Counted from the first letter of the stretch, positions 1 to 7,346 are shown. The stretch: 12,903 nucleotides of DNA from an uncultured Eubacteriales bacterium (GCA_934477985.1 CAKSOR010000032.1:1-12903); one strand, 5' to 3'. Notes: generated by a model not told the origin, from the sequence alone. A program made the numbers and translations.

Positions 1-178
1 GCTGCAGGACGAGATGGAGACCGACCTCGAGTGTCTCGGCGTGACGGGCGTTGAGGACCGCCTGCAGCCGGGCGTCGGTCGGAAGCTGCCCGCACGCCTC
101 GTCCTCCTTAAGCCGCAGCCGCACCCTGTCGTACAGAGCGGTATAATCGCGGATATGCTCCTCCAGCAGGCTCTCATA
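1..178 (-). pseudogene. Fragment of a GH95 alpha-L-fucosidase-like protein, cut at both ends
   Basis: Reading the minus strand from about 178 down to position 2 gives an uninterrupted frame of about 59 codons that resembles the helical linker before the catalytic barrel of family GH95 glycoside hydrolases (alpha-L-fucosidases and relatives). The recognisable parts are YESLLEEHIRDYTALYDRV, matching the family's 'YxxLLxxHIxDYxxLFxRV' pattern, and then LPTDARL, matching the family's 'LPTDERL'. The last codons (LEVGLHLVLQ) sit where the family has a helix leading into 'FGRYLL', so the gene would have continued past the window's left edge. No plus-strand reading of this stretch resembles a known protein. 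The gene is not in the lactate pathway and has opposite orientation, so it is probably foreign to this locus. The family call comes from remembered motifs, not a search. The fragment has no start or stop. Confidence 0.6.
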
Positions 179-640
179 ATCTGCGGCAAGCAGACGACTG
201 ACGGCGACACGGCTCAGGTCGGCGCTGAGGTCAGCGAATACATGGGACTCCCATGCATCGCCGGAGTCACCGGTATAGTCTCGGTCGACGACAGCTCGAT
301 AACCGTCCGCATGGACATGGGCGACAGCTTTGAGGTCGCAAGACTGAACTTCCCGGGGCTTATCTGCGTCGACAAGGACATTTACCAGCCGAGACTGCCA
401 TCGTATGTCAGAAAGAAGGCTACCGCCGACCGCGAGATCACGACCTTTACGCTCGATTCCTTCGACGACCGTGACGCAAAGCACTACGGACTCGCCGCGT
501 CGCCGACACAGGTAAGACGCATCTTCCCGCCCGAGGACAATTCCGAGCGCGTGATGTGGGAGGGAAGCTCATCCGAGCTCACCGATAAGCTGTTTGACAA
601 GCTGACCGAGCTCAGATACGCCGGAGGTGAGAGACAATGA
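173..640 (+). CDS. etfB: Electron transfer flavoprotein beta subunit EtfB (LctB type), 5'-truncated
   Basis: This is the C-terminal 155 residues of an EtfB. EtfB binds a flavin or AMP and pairs with EtfA to carry electrons; in the Lct complex it is the proposed bifurcation site. The visible family signatures are LIICGKQTTDGDTAQVG right at the 5' end (the conserved 'DGDTAQVGP' nucleotide-binding loop), then RLPSYVRKKAT, and YGLAASPTQVRRIFPPE near the end, which is typical of clostridial EtfB. EtfB proteins are usually about 260 residues, so about 100 N-terminal residues are missing. The frame stays open upstream to an ATG at 14, but residues encoded by 14-172 show no EtfB character and lie on the GH95 fragment, so that ATG is not the real start. 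The stop overlaps the etfA start (ATGA, 637-640). Identity is secure; the truncation is the odd point. Confidence 0.93.
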   Translation, partial: LIICGKQTTDGDTAQVGAEVSEYMGLPCIAGVTGIVSVDDSSITVRMDMGDSFEVARLNFPGLICVDKDIYQPRLPSYVRKKATADREITTFTLDSFDDRDAKHYGLAASPTQVRRIFPPEDNSERVMWEGSSSELTDKLFDKLTELRYAGGERQ

Positions 641-1812
641 AGAAACTTATTATACATAATGAAAAGATAACCGACGCCGCGGAACTCCTGAAGGTATGTC
701 CCTTCGGTGCGCTTGAAATCTCTGACGGCAGGGTCGTCACGAACTCCGCCTGTAAGATGTGCGGCGTCTGCGCGAAGCGCTGCAAGAACGGCGAGATCGA
801 GATTACCGAGGAGAAGACCGCTCCCGTGATCGACAAATCCGAGTGGAACGGAATCTGCGTCTATGTCGAGCATATCGCCGGGAAGATACACCCGGTCACG
901 CTCGAGCTCATCGGAAAGGCTCGCGAGCTCGCCGACAAGCTCGGTCACAAGGTCTTTTGCCTGATGATGGGCACGGACATAAAGGACTCAGCGAGAGAAC
1001 TGCTGAATTACCCGGTCGACGAGGTCTTCGTCTATGACCGCCCCGAGCTCGAGAACTTCCGCCAGGAGACCTACGCGAGTGTCTTCGAGAACTTCGTGAA
1101 CCGCGTAAGACCGTCGGTAATATTGGTCGGCGCGACGACAGTCGGACGTCAGTTGGCGCCCAGAGTCGCGGCGAGATTCCGCACCGGACTGACCGCCGAC
1201 TGTACCGTGCTTGACATAGAAGAGAACACCGATCTCGTGCAGATCAGACCGGCGTTCGGCGGCAATATAATGGCTCAGATCGCGACACCGAACAACCGCC
1301 CGCAGATGGCGACTGTCCGCTATAAGGTCATGGATCAGGCAAAGCGCTGCGAGCCGTTCGGTAAGCTGACAGTCTTTGACATCGCCCCGGAAAAGCTGAA
1401 ATCGGGCGTCGACATCATTTCTGTCGAGAAGAAGCCGGTCGTCGAGGGCATCGAGAACGCCGAGATAATCGTCGCGGCGGGACGCGGCTGCAAGGACGCC
1501 GATCTTGAGCTCGTGAAGAGGTTAGCTGACGCGCTCGGCGGAACATGGGCGTGCACCAGACCGATGGTCGAGAACGGAAAATGTCCGGCAAACCGCCAGA
1601 TCGGACTCAGCGGACGCACGGTCAGACCGAAGCTGATAATCACCTGCGGCATCTCGGGCGCGGTTCAGTTCGCCGCAGGAATGAAGGGCGCGGATACGAT
1701 AGTCGCGATAAACACCGACAGGAACGCGCCGATATTCAACATCGCGCACTACGGCATCGTCGGCGATCTTTGTGAGATCGTTCCGAAGCTCATCGAAAAG
1801 CTCGGTCGTTAA
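637..1812 (+). CDS. etfA: Electron transfer flavoprotein alpha subunit with ferredoxin domain (EtfA/LctC)
   Basis: At 391 residues this is longer than a plain EtfA (about 320) because of an N-terminal iron-sulfur domain. That domain has Cys21-Pro and the run Cys39-x2-Cys42-x2-Cys45-x3-Cys49, enough for one [4Fe-4S] cluster (Cys39, 42, 45 and 21), not the two of an 8Fe ferredoxin. The EtfA body follows from about residue 72, with RFRTGLTADC (180-189) and the FAD-binding segment 323-367 (GLSGRTVRPK, CGISGAVQF, NTDRNAPIF). Ferredoxin-bearing EtfA subunits are known from bifurcating complexes such as LctC and CarE of Acetobacterium, so electrons likely pass between ferredoxin and the EtfAB flavins in the cytoplasm. 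The start at 637 has GGAGGTGA at 623-630 and overlaps the etfB stop by four bases, which suggests translational coupling. The lctD gene follows after 14 bases. Confidence 0.95.
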   Translation: MKKLIIHNEKITDAAELLKVCPFGALEISDGRVVTNSACKMCGVCAKRCKNGEIEITEEKTAPVIDKSEWNGICVYVEHIAGKIHPVTLELIGKARELADKLGHKVFCLMMGTDIKDSARELLNYPVDEVFVYDRPELENFRQETYASVFENFVNRVRPSVILVGATTVGRQLAPRVAARFRTGLTADCTVLDIEENTDLVQIRPAFGGNIMAQIATPNNRPQMATVRYKVMDQAKRCEPFGKLTVFDIAPEKLKSGVDIISVEKKPVVEGIENAEIIVAAGRGCKDADLELVKRLADALGGTWACTRPMVENGKCPANRQIGLSGRTVRPKLIITCGISGAVQFAAGMKGADTIVAINTDRNAPIFNIAHYGIVGDLCEIVPKLIEKLGR

Positions 1813-1826
1813 CGGAGGAAAAGAAC

Positions 1827-3245
1827 ATGTCAAAATACAGTGAAGTCACGGCGGCTGATTACGAAAATATAAAGACTCTCGTCGCTCCGGAGCGCGTGCT
1901 CTTCGGCGAGGAGGTCGGAGAGGATTACGGCAGGGACGAGTTGTCGGCGGTCAGCAGCCGCCCCGAGATAGTCGTGAAGGCTATGTCGACCGAGGATGTC
2001 TCTAAGGTGATGGCTTACGCGAACGAGCACAGGATTCCGGTGACTCCGCGCGGAGCTGGCACAGGACTTGTCGGCGCGGCTGTGCCGATAAACGGCGGCA
2101 TCGTCGTCGATCTCTCGGGGATGAAGTCGATCCTCGAGCTCGACCGCGAAAATCTCACGCTGACCGTCGAGCCCGGCGTGCTTTTAATGGAGGTCGCCGC
2201 GTTCACCGAGGAGAACGGATTCTTCTATCCGCCTGATCCGGGCGAGAAGACCGCGACTATCGGAGGAAACATAAATACGAACGCGGGCGGAATGCGCGCG
2301 GTGAAATACGGAGTCACACGCGACTATGTCCGCGGGCTAGAGGTCGTGCTTGCCGACGGAAGAGTCGTTGAGCTCGGCGGAAAGATGGTCAAGAACAGCT
2401 CGGGCTACGCTCTGAAGGATCTGATGGTCGGTTCAGAGGGCACGCTCGGCGTCGTCACGAAGGCAATCCTGCGGCTTCTCCCTCTGCCAAAGCGGAGCAT
2501 CAGCCTCCTGATACCTTTTCCGACGCTCAAGCAGGCGATCGACGCCGTTCCCGAGATAATCAAGTCGAAGGCTATACCTACAGCTGTCGAGTTCATGCAG
2601 CGGCAGGTCATACTCGACGCCGAGAGCTATCTCGGAGTGAAGTTTCCCGACCGCGCCTACGACGCTTATCTGCTGCTCAAGTTCGACGGTAACACGAAGG
2701 AGGAGATTGAGCGTGACTATGAGTCGGTCGCGGAGCTCTGCCTGACGCTCGGCGCGCCGGACATCTTCATCCTCGACACCGAAGAGCGGAGCGACGCGGT
2801 CTGGAAGGCGCGCGGAGCGTTCCTGGAGGCTATCAAGAACTCGACGACCGAGATGGACGAGGTCGACGTCGTTGTCCCGAGAAGCCGGATCAACGACATG
2901 GTCGAGTATGTCGGAAAGTTAGAGGACGAGGTCGGAATCCGCATCAAGTATTTCGGTCACGCCGGCGACGGAAACCTGCATATCTACGTCCTTCGCGACG
3001 ATCTCACTGACGAGCTCTGGAAAGCGAGACTCGACGAGGCGATGGATAAGATGTACAAAAAGGCGAAGGAGCTTCGCGGCGCGGTTTCTGGCGAGCACGG
3101 CATCGGACACGCAAAGCAGGTCTATCTCGGCGAGTTCCTCGACGACGCTCAGCTTGAAATCATGAGCGGCATAAAGCAGGTTTTTGACCCGAACGATATT
3201 CTGAACCCCGGGAAGGTCTTCTGCGGAAAAGGGCTTATAAAATGA
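1827..3245 (+). CDS. lctD: FAD-dependent D-lactate dehydrogenase, GlcD/LctD family
   Basis: This 472-residue protein has the full layout of the GlcD/LctD flavoproteins. The PCMH-type FAD-binding domain covers about residues 45-220, with PRGAGTG (74-80), GGNINTNAGG (146-155) and VGSEGTLGVVT (201-211). The C-terminal FAD-oxidase domain has GHAGDGNLH (377-385), SGEHGIGHAK (421-430) and the ending NPGK (460-463). The histidines in those last motifs are the family's substrate and metal site residues. Family members oxidise 2-hydroxy acids such as D-lactate or glycolate. Placement directly after etfB and etfA and before larA points to lactate and to the bifurcating LctBCD complex, in which NAD+ accepts electrons with help from reduced ferredoxin. 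The start is supported by GGAGG at 1814-1818, eight bases ahead. Glycolate or another 2-hydroxy acid is a less likely substrate. Confidence 0.93.
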   Translation: MSKYSEVTAADYENIKTLVAPERVLFGEEVGEDYGRDELSAVSSRPEIVVKAMSTEDVSKVMAYANEHRIPVTPRGAGTGLVGAAVPINGGIVVDLSGMKSILELDRENLTLTVEPGVLLMEVAAFTEENGFFYPPDPGEKTATIGGNINTNAGGMRAVKYGVTRDYVRGLEVVLADGRVVELGGKMVKNSSGYALKDLMVGSEGTLGVVTKAILRLLPLPKRSISLLIPFPTLKQAIDAVPEIIKSKAIPTAVEFMQRQVILDAESYLGVKFPDRAYDAYLLLKFDGNTKEEIERDYESVAELCLTLGAPDIFILDTEERSDAVWKARGAFLEAIKNSTTEMDEVDVVVPRSRINDMVEYVGKLEDEVGIRIKYFGHAGDGNLHIYVLRDDLTDELWKARLDEAMDKMYKKAKELRGAVSGEHGIGHAKQVYLGEFLDDAQLEIMSGIKQVFDPNDILNPGKVFCGKGLIK

Positions 3246-4513
3246 AGGTAGGTTTCGCATACGGAAGAGGAGAACTCAGCCATGATTTCGGCGATGAGCT
3301 GAAAGCCGTCGTGCGCTCGGGGATAAACTCATACGACCCGGGGCTCGGCGAGGATGAGATCGTTGAGCGCGCGATGGAGTCGCCGATCGGCTCACCGGGA
3401 CTTTGCGAGCTGGCGAAGGGCAAGCGGAAAATCACCGTGATCGCGAGCGACCACACGCGCCCCGTGCCGAGCAAGCATATAATGCCGGCGATGCTGCGAG
3501 AATTGCGCCGCGGAAACTCCGACGCCGAGATAACGATACTGATAGCTACCGGCTGTCACCGCTCCACCACACTGGAAGAACTCGAGGGCAAATTCGGAAA
3601 GGAATTTGTCGGGCGCGAGCATATCGTCATCCACGACTGCCTTGACGAGGAGAATCTTGTAACGCTGGGTGTTTTGCCGTCTGGCGCGGAGCTCAGGATA
3701 AACAGATATGCCGCCGAAGCGGATTTGCTGGTCTCGGAAGGCTTTATCGAGCCGCACTTTTTCGCTGGATTCTCAGGCGGTCGCAAGAGCGTTCTGCCCG
3801 GAGTCGCGGCAAGAAAGACGGTGCTCGGGAATCACTGCTCGGAGTTTATCGCGAGCGATAAGGCGCGTACCGGAATCCTTGACGGAAACCCGATAAATGT
3901 CGATATGGAAGCGGCGGCGCGGATGGCGAAGCTGAGTTTCATAGTGAACGTCGTCATAAACGAGGAAAAACGGGTACTTTACGCTGTCGCGGGCGATCCG
4001 ATAAAGGCGCACCGCGCCGGATGCGATTTTCTCAATAAGCTCTGCCGCGTTAAGGTTGAACCGTCCGACATAGCGATCTCAACGAACGGCGGTTATCCGC
4101 TCGACCAGAACGTGTATCAGGCGGTGAAGGGAATGACCGCCGCCGAAGCAGCCGTCAGAAAAGGCGGAGTCATAATCATGTGCGCCGCGACGAACGACGG
4201 ACACGGCGGAGAGTCGTTCTACAGAATGATAGCGAATGCCGAGTCCCCCGAGAGCTACACAGCCGAGGCGCTTTCACGGAGCGCCGACGAGACTCTGCCA
4301 GACCAGTGGGAGGCGCAGATATTCTTCCGCGTGATCTCAAAGGCGAGAGTGATCTATATATCGGACGCTCCGGACGAGCTTATCACGGCGCTGAAGATGA
4401 TCCCAGCTCACTCGCTTGAGGAGGCGCTCGCAAAGGCGCGTGTGATTATCGGCGGAGAGCCGACGGTGAACGCGATACCCGACGGAGTCTCGGTGATCGT
4501 TGAGAGAAAATAA
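3242..4513 (+). CDS. larA: Nickel-pincer lactate racemase LarA
   Basis: LarA interconverts D- and L-lactate using a nickel-pincer nucleotide cofactor held by a lysine. The 423 residues keep the landmarks of Lactiplantibacillus plantarum LarA with a constant shift of two: SDHTRP gives Asp70 and Arg73 (Asp72/Arg75), GCHRST gives catalytic His106 (His108), EPHFFAGFSGGRKS gives His172 and the cofactor-bearing Lys182 (His174/Lys184), GNHC gives His198 (nickel ligand His200), and NVYQAVKG gives Tyr292, Gln293 and Lys296 (Tyr294/Gln295/Lys298). With every key residue present, an active racemase is likely. The gene overlaps lctD by four bases (ATGA); AAAAGGG at 3227-3233 is the likely ribosome binding site. 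In Acetobacterium the lct operon also ends with a racemase gene. The cofactor genes larB, larC and larE are not in the window and must be elsewhere. Some LarA homologues act on other 2-hydroxy acids, so lactate is inferred from context. Confidence 0.93.
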   Translation: MKVGFAYGRGELSHDFGDELKAVVRSGINSYDPGLGEDEIVERAMESPIGSPGLCELAKGKRKITVIASDHTRPVPSKHIMPAMLRELRRGNSDAEITILIATGCHRSTTLEELEGKFGKEFVGREHIVIHDCLDEENLVTLGVLPSGAELRINRYAAEADLLVSEGFIEPHFFAGFSGGRKSVLPGVAARKTVLGNHCSEFIASDKARTGILDGNPINVDMEAAARMAKLSFIVNVVINEEKRVLYAVAGDPIKAHRAGCDFLNKLCRVKVEPSDIAISTNGGYPLDQNVYQAVKGMTAAEAAVRKGGVIIMCAATNDGHGGESFYRMIANAESPESYTAEALSRSADETLPDQWEAQIFFRVISKARVIYISDAPDELITALKMIPAHSLEEALAKARVIIGGEPTVNAIPDGVSVIVERK

Positions 4514-4522
4514 ACTATGACT

Positions 4523-4553
4523 GGTGCTGGCGGACTTCCGTCAGCGCCTTTTT
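4523..4553 (+). terminator. Rho-independent terminator after larA
   Basis: Bases 4523-4533 pair with 4538-4548 in an 11-base-pair GC-rich stem with two G-U wobbles, closed by the tetraloop ACTT and followed at once by five T (4549-4553). It starts ten bases after the larA stop codon, so it ends the lactate operon and insulates it from the capsule operon downstream. Confidence 0.93.
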
Positions 4554-4596
4554 GTGGGTTGGTGCTAAATTGTAAAAAAATTCTTTAAATTATGAT

Positions 4597-4624
4597 TGTC
4601 AAATATTCAACATAACTGTTGACA
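4597..4624. promoter_or_regulatory. Possible operator: inverted repeats overlapping the -35 box
   Basis: TGTCAA (4597-4602) and TTGACA (4619-4624) are perfect six-base inverted arms 16 bases apart. Inside them TCAAC (4607-4611) and GTTGA (4618-4622) form a second, five-base inverted pair. Both right arms fall on the -35 hexamer, so a protein bound here would block RNA polymerase. The surrounding 4561-4620 is very AT-rich, so part of this could be chance, and no regulator gene is in view. This is inference only. Confidence 0.25.
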
Positions 4625-4647
4625 GAGCGATTATTGTGTGATATAAT
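4619..4647 (+). promoter_or_regulatory. Consensus sigma-A promoter with extended -10 for the capsule operon
   Basis: The -35 hexamer TTGACA (4619-4624) and -10 hexamer TATAAT (4642-4647) both match consensus exactly, with the ideal 17-base spacer and an extended -10 TGa at 4639-4641. Transcription would start near 4654, giving a leader of about 67 bases before the ATG at 4721. An AT-rich stretch upstream (4566-4610) could act as an UP element. No other promoter this good is visible in the window, so it probably drives all downstream genes. Confidence 0.92.
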
Positions 4648-4676
4648 ATACAATGGACTTGTTGTGATGTAAAACA

Positions 4677-4691
4677 GACCGCAGAGCGGTC
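4677..4691 (+). other. Small perfect hairpin in the capsule operon leader
   Basis: GACCGC (4677-4682) and GCGGTC (4686-4691) form a six-base-pair GC-rich stem with loop AGA. There is no T-run after it, so it is not a terminator. It lies 15 bases ahead of the ribosome binding site and could stabilise the transcript or bind a protein. Any role is a guess. Confidence 0.4.
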
Positions 4692-4706
4692 GGAGTTTGT
4701 TAGTTC

Positions 4707-4713
4707 AAAGGGG
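4707..4713 (+). promoter_or_regulatory. Ribosome binding site that fixes the capD start at 4721
   Basis: AAAGGGG lies seven bases before the ATG at 4721. The same frame could be opened by a TTG at 4697, but that codon lies upstream of this site and has no comparable site of its own, so 4721 is preferred. Confidence 0.8.
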
Positions 4714-4720
4714 TAAATTC

Positions 4721-6610
4721 ATGAATATCGATTTCAAGCAGCTTCATATAAAAAAGCCGATGCACCGTGTCGTAATCTTACAGCTGATCGATTCAGCGAT
4801 CGTCCTCTGCTCGTTTCTGCTGGTTCATCTGGCGGTTTTCATCGACACCGGAAAGAGTCCGGAGCTCGCTTCAATCACGCTCGAGATACTCGTCGCCATG
4901 GCACTTTGCTGTCTGTTCTCAATCTTCTTCCGCGTGAACCGCATAATCTGGCGCTACGCCGGAAGCACTGAATATCTCTACCTGATTGCCGTGTCGTTAA
5001 TTTCCGGCATGGTGTCCTGCGGCATAAGCGCGATTTCAGGAATAATGGAGCTCTCGTTTGTCTTCTATTCCTTCGCGGTCTTGCTCGCGTCGGCGGTGAT
5101 CACGCTCTCCCGCGCCGTCTATCAGGGGATGATCACCCATCGCCAGCACTCGACTGACCCGCACTCAAAGCGTCTGCTGATCGTCGGCGCGGGCTCGGCT
5201 GGCGTCAGACTCCTCGAGGAGATTTACTCGACGCCCGGCTGCGGTCTCGTGCCCTGCGGATTCGTTGACGACAGCGACCAGAAAAAGGGCAGAGTCATCG
5301 GTACCTGCCGCGTCCTCGGCGGAACCGGGGACATCGGCGCGATCTGCGGCAAATACGCGGTTGACTGCGTCTACATAGCCATCCCGTCGATCTCGAACGA
5401 GCGCCGTGCTGAGATACTCGATCAGTGCCTCAAGACCGGCTGCGAGGTAAAGATCCTCCCGCTTCTGACCGAGCTCGCTGACCGCGGAAACCTCATCTCA
5501 AAGGTTCGAAGCATCACGCCCGAGGAGCTTTTAGGGCGCGACCCTGTCTCGCTGACCGACGACGGAATGCTCGATTTTCTTGAGGGCAAGGTCGTCGCGA
5601 TAACCGGCGGAGGCGGCTCGATCGGCTCTGAGCTCTGCCGCCGCATCGCCTCACACTCGCCGAAAAAGCTTATAATAATCGACGTCTACGAAAACAACGC
5701 CTACTCGATTCAGCAGGAGCTGATCGCGAAATTCCCCGACCTCGACCTTGTCGTCTACATCGCGACGGTCTGCGACAGGGCGAAGATTTCACACATATTC
5801 AACGCCGAAAAGCCCGAGCTTGTCATCCATGCCGCGGCTCATAAGCATGTCCCGCTGATGGAGACCGTCCCGGACGAGGCGGTCAAGAACAACATCTTCG
5901 GCACGTTCAACACATGCCTGTCCGCGCGCGATGCCGGAGTCGGCAAGTTCGTGCTGATCTCGACTGACAAAGCGGTCAATCCCACAAATGTAATGGGCGC
6001 GACCAAGCGCGTCTGCGAGATGATCATCCAGTGCATGGACAAGGTCTCGCCTGATACCAGCTTCGCGGCGGTCAGATTCGGCAACGTGCTCGGCTCGAAC
6101 GGCTCGGTTATCCCGCTCTTCAAGCGCCAGATCGAGGAGCGCCGCGACGTCACCGTCACCGATCCCGAGATGATACGTTACTTCATGACGATCTCCGAGG
6201 CGAGCCAGCTTGTGCTGACGGCTTCGGCGATGGCGAAGGGCGGAGAGATATTCGTCCTTGACATGGGAAAACCGGTCAAGATCGACGATCTCGCGCGCAA
6301 CATGATCCGTCTCTCCGGACTCGTTCTGGGGCGCGACATCAACATAAAGTACATCGGACTCCGCCCTGGCGAGAAGCTCTACGAAGAGCTCCTGATGAAC
6401 GAGGAGGGGCTTAAAAAGACCGAAAACAACAAGATTTTCATCGGTCACCCGATCCCGATGGACAACGACGTCTTCATGGAGGAGCTGCGCGACTTAAAGA
6501 AGCTCGTCGACTCGCCCGAAGTTGAGATCTCCGAGGTAGTCGACCGGCTCGCACAAATAGTCCCGACCTTCTCGCACAGGTCAAATGAAAAGGAGACAGC
6601 CGATGTTTGA
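4721..6610 (+). CDS. capD: Membrane-bound nucleotide-sugar 4,6-dehydratase, CapD/PglF family
   Basis: This 629-residue protein has the usual architecture and length of the CapD/PglF family. Four predicted membrane helices lie at about 17-40, 50-71, 85-108 and 111-131. A first nucleotide-binding fold contains LLIVGAGSAG (152-161), and the catalytic extended-SDR domain starts at about 289 with GGGGSIGSE (296-304). The active site stretch STDKAVNPTNVMGATK (414-429) has Met425 where ordinary SDR enzymes have tyrosine, with Lys429 kept. That replacement is the hallmark of PglF-type UDP-GlcNAc 4,6-dehydratases. The product, a UDP-4-keto-6-deoxy sugar, feeds bacillosamine- or fucosamine-like residues in surface glycans, with catalysis at the inner face of the membrane. 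It is the first gene behind the 4619 promoter and overlaps cpsB by eight bases. UDP-GlcNAc as substrate is inferred from the family. Confidence 0.93.
   Translation: MNIDFKQLHIKKPMHRVVILQLIDSAIVLCSFLLVHLAVFIDTGKSPELASITLEILVAMALCCLFSIFFRVNRIIWRYAGSTEYLYLIAVSLISGMVSCGISAISGIMELSFVFYSFAVLLASAVITLSRAVYQGMITHRQHSTDPHSKRLLIVGAGSAGVRLLEEIYSTPGCGLVPCGFVDDSDQKKGRVIGTCRVLGGTGDIGAICGKYAVDCVYIAIPSISNERRAEILDQCLKTGCEVKILPLLTELADRGNLISKVRSITPEELLGRDPVSLTDDGMLDFLEGKVVAITGGGGSIGSELCRRIASHSPKKLIIIDVYENNAYSIQQELIAKFPDLDLVVYIATVCDRAKISHIFNAEKPELVIHAAAHKHVPLMETVPDEAVKNNIFGTFNTCLSARDAGVGKFVLISTDKAVNPTNVMGATKRVCEMIIQCMDKVSPDTSFAAVRFGNVLGSNGSVIPLFKRQIEERRDVTVTDPEMIRYFMTISEASQLVLTASAMAKGGEIFVLDMGKPVKIDDLARNMIRLSGLVLGRDINIKYIGLRPGEKLYEELLMNEEGLKKTENNKIFIGHPIPMDNDVFMEELRDLKKLVDSPEVEISEVVDRLAQIVPTFSHRSNEKETADV
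6588..6595 (+). promoter_or_regulatory. Ribosome binding site that fixes the cpsB start at 6603
   Basis: AAAAGGAG core (AGGAG at 6591-6595) lies seven bases before the ATG at 6603. An in-frame ATG at 6585 lies upstream of it and would add six residues ahead of the conserved MFDIHCH start, so it is rejected as the start. Confidence 0.8.
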
Positions 6611-7331
6611 CATTCACTGTCACATCCTGCCGGGCGTCGACGACGGGGCTGACATCCTCGCCGACACGCTGAAGATGGCTGAGATAGCCGTCGCGGGCAG
6701 GTGCAGCGGTCTTGTGTGCACTCCGCACTACAGACCCGACAGCGATTACGAATACAAAATGCTTCCGCTCGTCGTCAAAAAGCTCGGCGAACTCGTCGCG
6801 CGGCACGGAATAAAGCTCGCGCTATACCCGGGACAGGAGATATTTCTGGATGACAGGAGCTGCGATATGCTGCTTTCAGGCGAACTGCTCACGATCAACG
6901 GCTCGGTATATCCGCTCGTCGAGTTCGCGTTCGAGGGGGCGGAAAGACAGGCTTTCAGGCTGCTCGACCGGCTGGTGACGCATGGCTTCGTTCCGGTGGT
7001 CGCTCACCCCGAGCGGTATGACTTTATCTCAAAGCGCGGCGCGGCTGAGGAACTGCGGGCGATGGGCTGTGTCTTGCAGCTCAACAAGGGGAGCTTCAAG
7101 GGAGCGTTCGGCTCGATGGCTTCCGGGAACGCCCGTTCGCTTACCGACGCCGGACTCGCCGACGTCATCGCGAGCGACGCCCACGGACCGTATGTCCGGA
7201 CGCCGTATCTTGCTGATATTCATGAATACATCAGCACCGAGTGGTCGATCGGGTACGCCGATCTGCTGATGAAAAACAATCCGTTCAGGATAATAATGAA
7301 CCGTCGGATCGAACGTTACGGCGGAGTGTAA
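6603..7331 (+). CDS. cpsB: CpsB/YwqE-type PHP-family tyrosine phosphatase
   Basis: This is a 242-residue metal-dependent phosphatase of the PHP superfamily, the typical length for CpsB/CapC/YwqE. The metal-site motifs are all visible: DIHCHILPGVDDG (3-15, with His5 and His7), TPH (His42), GQE (Glu79), Glu107, HPER (His135) and SDAHG (Asp192, His194). In Gram-positive capsule systems such enzymes dephosphorylate the tyrosine cluster of the BY-kinase, and so oppose the two kinases encoded by the third and fourth genes downstream of capD. The enzyme has no signal peptide or membrane segment, so it should be cytoplasmic. It overlaps the end of capD by eight bases and is followed after 15 bases by the Ig-module gene. 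Identity is secure; the exact phosphoprotein target is inferred from the neighbourhood. Confidence 0.95.
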   Translation: MFDIHCHILPGVDDGADILADTLKMAEIAVAGRCSGLVCTPHYRPDSDYEYKMLPLVVKKLGELVARHGIKLALYPGQEIFLDDRSCDMLLSGELLTINGSVYPLVEFAFEGAERQAFRLLDRLVTHGFVPVVAHPERYDFISKRGAAEELRAMGCVLQLNKGSFKGAFGSMASGNARSLTDAGLADVIASDAHGPYVRTPYLADIHEYISTEWSIGYADLLMKNNPFRIIMNRRIERYGGV

Positions 7332-7346
7332 GGGGATGACGTAATA

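Noticed and set aside
14..172. ATG at 14 as the start of etfB
   Set aside because: The encoded residues show no EtfB similarity, and the minus strand of the same DNA reads as a GH95 fragment. The true etfB start is not in the window.
484..948. Minus-strand frame of 154 residues opposite etfB/etfA
   Set aside because: It lies antiparallel to two strongly recognised genes, has no recognisable domain, and fits the shadow frames expected in GC-rich DNA.
3242..4513. Possibility that larA is a non-racemase homologue
   Set aside because: All the pincer and catalytic positions I could recall are present at a constant offset and the gene ends a lactate operon, so lactate racemase is preferred, though another 2-hydroxy acid is not fully excluded.
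4677..4691. Leader hairpin as an attenuating terminator
   Set aside because: The stem is short and is followed by GGAGTTTG, not a run of T.
4514..4720. Riboswitch or small RNA in the intergenic gap
   Set aside because: After removing the terminator and promoter, the leader is only about 67 bases with one six-pair hairpin and no second terminator or anti-terminator, too little for a known riboswitch class.
5789..6448. Minus-strand frame of 219 residues inside capD
   Set aside because: Its composition is rich in Arg, His and Asp with no domain; it is the shadow of the dehydratase's conserved catalytic region.
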